From Hymenobacter sublimis (GTDB lineage Bacteria; Bacteroidota; Bacteroidia; Cytophagales; Hymenobacteraceae): 64,000 bases of DNA. The first letter of the stretch is position 1, and every line of letters begins with the position of its first letter. The stretch is from positions 1,239,501-1,303,500 of the forward strand of contig NZ_CP095848.1 in the NCBI RefSeq assembly GCF_023101345.1. The letters are read 5' to 3'. The position numbers and the translations under genes are program-made. This document shows positions 61,898 to 64,000 of the stretch, one piece after another. The notes below the pieces were generated by a model. It had not been told where the DNA came from, searched no databases, and saw only the letters and a list, made by a program, of their open reading frames with translations.

Positions 61898-62827
61898 ATG
61901 ACTCTGTTTGCTACCCCGCGTATTCTCTGGCTGCTTAGTTCGCTGACTGTGCCACTCGTCAGCCCGGCTCAAGGCTCTGGCCCGGCCCGGGCGGTAGCAG
62001 GTACCCAAGTATGGCTGACTCCCCCGCCCGGCTTCACGCCCGCGGCGGGCTTGTCGGGCTTCCGGCGGGGCGGGGCCGTGTTGCAGGTGTATGATTTGAA
62101 GGGCAGTAACTATTACCGCCAAGCTGCCGGCTTCAACCCGGCGCGGTTTGAAGCCCGGGGCGGCAAGGTGCTCGACTTTCGGGAAGTAGCGGGCACCTAC
62201 CCGGCCCGACTGGTGCGGGTGCAACTCGGGGCGGCCCAGGAATCAGCCCAGCTCCTCTTCGGCGACTCCACCTTCGCGGTGCTGCTGGATGCGCGCTACC
62301 CCGCCGCCGATACGGCCACGGCTACGGCCCTGCGCCGCAGCCTACTCACGGCCACCTACCAGAAGGACGGTTCGGCTGGCGCTACTTCCCTTGCCAACGC
62401 GGTATTTGCCCTGGAAGAGAAAAAGTCGCCGTTTGCCCTAGCGGGAGCCCAAAATGGGCAGTACATCTACGCGCTGGGTGGGCAGCGCCGCGCCGACTAC
62501 GGCACCGAGCCCGTGGTAACGATTACTACCCTGCCCTACAACCCGTCGCTCACCGCCGCCGATATCAGCCAGCAGGCCCTGGCCCGTCGGGCTGGCCTCA
62601 CGGGCTACTCGGCGCGCAAAATGTCCTCCACTAAAGTAAACGAGCTGGTTACCTACGAAACCGAGGGTTTTGCCCAGTTACAGGGTCAGCGGGTGCTGGT
62701 GTACCAACAGGTCAGCATTATTGGTAGCACGGCGGTGGCCATGCAGGGCGTGGCCCGGCAGGACTTCGAAACTGCCCTGGCTCAGTTCAAAGCCCTGACC
62801 CACACCATCACGGCCCGCAAGAAATAA
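61898..62827 (+). CDS. Hypothetical secreted protein
   Basis: A 309-residue protein from ATG 61898 (MTLFATPRILWLLSSLTVPLVSPAQG), which gives a signal peptide; the in-frame extension upstream is not coding-like. The mature part is rich in small residues and beta strands (FRRGGAVLQVYDLKGSNYY, ARLVRVQLGAAQESAQLLF, PVVTITTLPYN). No family recognised. It is downstream of the BLUF gene by about 110 bases, so it may be co-transcribed, but no shared function is implied. Confidence 0.58.
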   Translation: MTLFATPRILWLLSSLTVPLVSPAQGSGPARAVAGTQVWLTPPPGFTPAAGLSGFRRGGAVLQVYDLKGSNYYRQAAGFNPARFEARGGKVLDFREVAGTYPARLVRVQLGAAQESAQLLFGDSTFAVLLDARYPAADTATATALRRSLLTATYQKDGSAGATSLANAVFALEEKKSPFALAGAQNGQYIYALGGQRRADYGTEPVVTITTLPYNPSLTAADISQQALARRAGLTGYSARKMSSTKVNELVTYETEGFAQLQGQRVLVYQQVSIIGSTAVAMQGVARQDFETALAQFKALTHTITARKK

Positions 62828-62954
62828 GCAGGTGCCGCTGCAAGGAAAAAGCTCCGGCTTTGCCGCTACATCCACTGGGCCTCGTTGCGCGTGGCCCTGA
62901 CAGTCTGAGCCTTTTGTCGGCCATTTTCTAGCAAACTTGCGCGCCGAGCAGTGC

Positions 62955-63473
62955 TTACTCTGTAAAAGCAAACTGCGCCAACTGCTGCCAGGGGCCGTTC
63001 TGGTAGGCCCACAACGTGAGGCCGATGCCCGTGGCTTCGAACGGGACGAACTGCGCCGCTAGTTCTTGGTGCAGGGCGCGGGCTACGGCGGGGTCTACCT
63101 TGTTTTGTACCGTTACGTGGGGCTTGAGGCGTTGCTGGTCCTGGGGTGTCAGCCAGGCGGCCCAGGTAGTTTGCAGCTGCTTGTGCAGGTGCTGCAAGTC
63201 GGGGTTCTGCAACTCATACGCTACCCCGCGCCCCAGAAACCGCAGGCCCGTAACCTGCAGGGGCAGCACGGGAGAGCGGGCCGCTACCTGCGCCAAGTAA
63301 GCAGCAATGGCGGGGGCCTCAGGGCCCGGCAGGTGGTGAAACAGGGTGACGTGGGCGTGCAGGTAGTTGCGCTCGGGCGGGAAGTGCAGCTGGCGCAACT
63401 CATTGAAGTGGACTTGCGCAGCAGCATCAAGCGTGAGCGTCAGGATGAGGGGCGCGGTGGTAGGAGCAAGCAT
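62955..63473 (-). CDS. 2'-5' RNA ligase/cyclic phosphodiesterase-like protein
   Basis: A 172-residue 2H phosphoesterase with the two HxT motifs: HAHVTLFHHL and KPHVTVQNK. This is the signature of the LigT/ThpR fold, which hydrolyses or ligates RNA 2'-5' bonds or opens cyclic phosphates. Substrate unknown. The ATG at 63473 gives MLAPTTAPLILTLTLDAAAQ, a beta-strand start as expected. Confidence 0.82.
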   Translation of the reverse strand: MLAPTTAPLILTLTLDAAAQVHFNELRQLHFPPERNYLHAHVTLFHHLPGPEAPAIAAYLAQVAARSPVLPLQVTGLRFLGRGVAYELQNPDLQHLHKQLQTTWAAWLTPQDQQRLKPHVTVQNKVDPAVARALHQELAAQFVPFEATGIGLTLWAYQNGPWQQLAQFAFTE

Positions 63474-63624
63474 GGAACAGGAGGGGTTGAATCAGCAGTA
63501 CGGACTACTGCCTTGACCAGGACAAGAAGGACGCCGAAAAACCGCAGTATCAGCGCACCAACCGGCTACCCTGTGGGAGGGCTGCGGTAGTTCCGAGGCA
63601 AAGTAAAGCCTGTATCTTGCCCCC

Positions 63625-64000
63625 ATGCCTGACCACCCTACCTATCTGGAGCTTAACCGCAGGCTCTGGAACGCTAAAACGGAGTACCACCTGCGCTCCG
63701 AGTTCTACGATGTAGCCGGCTTTCGGCAGGGCCAATCCTCGCTCAAGGAAATTGAGCTGGCCCTGCTAGGCGACGTACGCGGGCAGCGCGTGCTGCACCT
63801 GCAATGTCATTTCGGCCAAGATACCCTTTCCCTGGCCCGGCTGGGGGCCCACGTAACGGGCGTCGACCTTTCGGACGAGGGAATAAAGGCCGCCCGCCAC
63901 TTGGCCGCCGACTTGCAGCTGCCCGCCGAGTTCGTGTGCTGCGACGTGTACAGCCTGCCGGCGCATTTGCCTTCCGAGCCCGGCTTCGACCTGGTGTACA
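63625..64000 (+). CDS. SAM-dependent methyltransferase (3' end missing)
   Basis: The frame is open from ATG 63625 to the window end (125 codons plus one base), so the gene continues beyond. MPDHPTYLELNRRLWNAKTE is followed by VLHLQCHFGQDTLSLARLGAHVTGVDLS, the SAM-binding motif I (HLQCHFGQDT) and motif II (GVDLS). This HLQCxxGQDTLSLARLGA form is typical of a class I methyltransferase family seen in many bacteria; substrate unknown. A TATCTTGC box just upstream of the ATG resembles a -7 element. Confidence 0.85.
   Translation, partial: MPDHPTYLELNRRLWNAKTEYHLRSEFYDVAGFRQGQSSLKEIELALLGDVRGQRVLHLQCHFGQDTLSLARLGAHVTGVDLSDEGIKAARHLAADLQLPAEFVCCDVYSLPAHLPSEPGFDLVY

Noticed and set aside
63625..64000. 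BioC as the missing early biotin gene
   Set aside because: The methyltransferase at the window end has the HLQCxxGQDT form of motif I and lies about 39 kb from the biotin cluster, so nothing ties it to malonyl-ACP methylation.
1..64000. tRNA genes or CRISPR array
   Set aside because: I found no T-loop GTTCGAnTC in a cloverleaf context and no regularly spaced repeats; the direct repeat at 16018-16112 has only two units.

Overview
The window is from a GC-rich chromosome of a Bacteroidota bacterium, most likely Hymenobacter or a close relative in Cytophagales. Support comes from gene content (malate:quinone oxidoreductase, formimidoylglutamase with urocanate hydratase, BLUF proteins, YiaA, DUF4097, DUF1624), weak Shine-Dalgarno signals, TAnnTTTG-type -7 boxes, and dense CTACCC/GGGTAG hexamers. 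This placement is inference. I see no rRNA, tRNA, CRISPR array, insertion sequence or phage. The two outermost genes are cut by the window ends.

Layout. 1-4.4 kb: end of an aldehyde dehydrogenase, a two-helix membrane protein and a secreted alpha/beta hydrolase. 4.4-9.7 kb (minus): an Lgt-like membrane protein fused to a beta-barrel-like domain, a stand-alone relative of that domain, an SDR/DUF2867 protein and a sce7726-like protein. 9.8-11.7 kb (plus): a small membrane protein and an ArnT-like glycosyltransferase. 12-15 kb (minus): lysA and lysC of lysine/aspartate-family synthesis, plus a 52-codon ORF upstream with its own terminator. 15.2-17.5 kb: a secreted unknown and an M28 peptidase.

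17.7-24.6 kb is the most coherent functional unit. It is a biotin cluster read on the minus strand in the order bioB, an 88-residue unknown, bioF, an AT-rich metallophosphoesterase, bioD, bioA and a FabF-like ketosynthase that overlaps bioA. The four late biotin enzymes are all present. No bioC or bioH is visible, so the ketosynthase is a candidate for making the pimeloyl precursor.

25-36 kb: maa-like acetyltransferase, YiaA, an RluB/F pseudouridine synthase with a long basic tail, a serine hydrolase, YebC, formimidoylglutamase, a DUF4097 protein, an MBL-fold protein and pgi. 36.4-44.9 kb: two twin low-complexity lipoproteins, hutU, an F420-reductase-like protein, a ThuA pseudogene with two nonsense codons, a GH43 glycosidase and an NmrA-like reductase. 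45-53 kb: an SH3b-like lipoprotein candidate, an MDR oxidoreductase, a BLUF photoreceptor, a cold-shock protein, a perfect 37-bp-arm palindrome, a DUF1624 protein, a methyltransferase, ctlX and an SplB-like radical SAM protein. 53-64 kb: mqo, a PAS-only sensor, an SDR, a GNAT, an MscS channel, pncA, a second BLUF protein lacking the key glutamine, a 2'-5' RNA ligase-like protein and a partial methyltransferase.

Between the genes lie strong hairpin terminators and several small repeat families: two inverted-repeat types resembling REP/BIME elements, a 30-bp direct repeat, and a duplicated GAAA-loop hairpin. The points most worth a second look are the ketosynthase in the biotin cluster, the Lgt/beta-barrel fusion, the glutamine-less BLUF protein, the long palindrome and the ThuA pseudogene.
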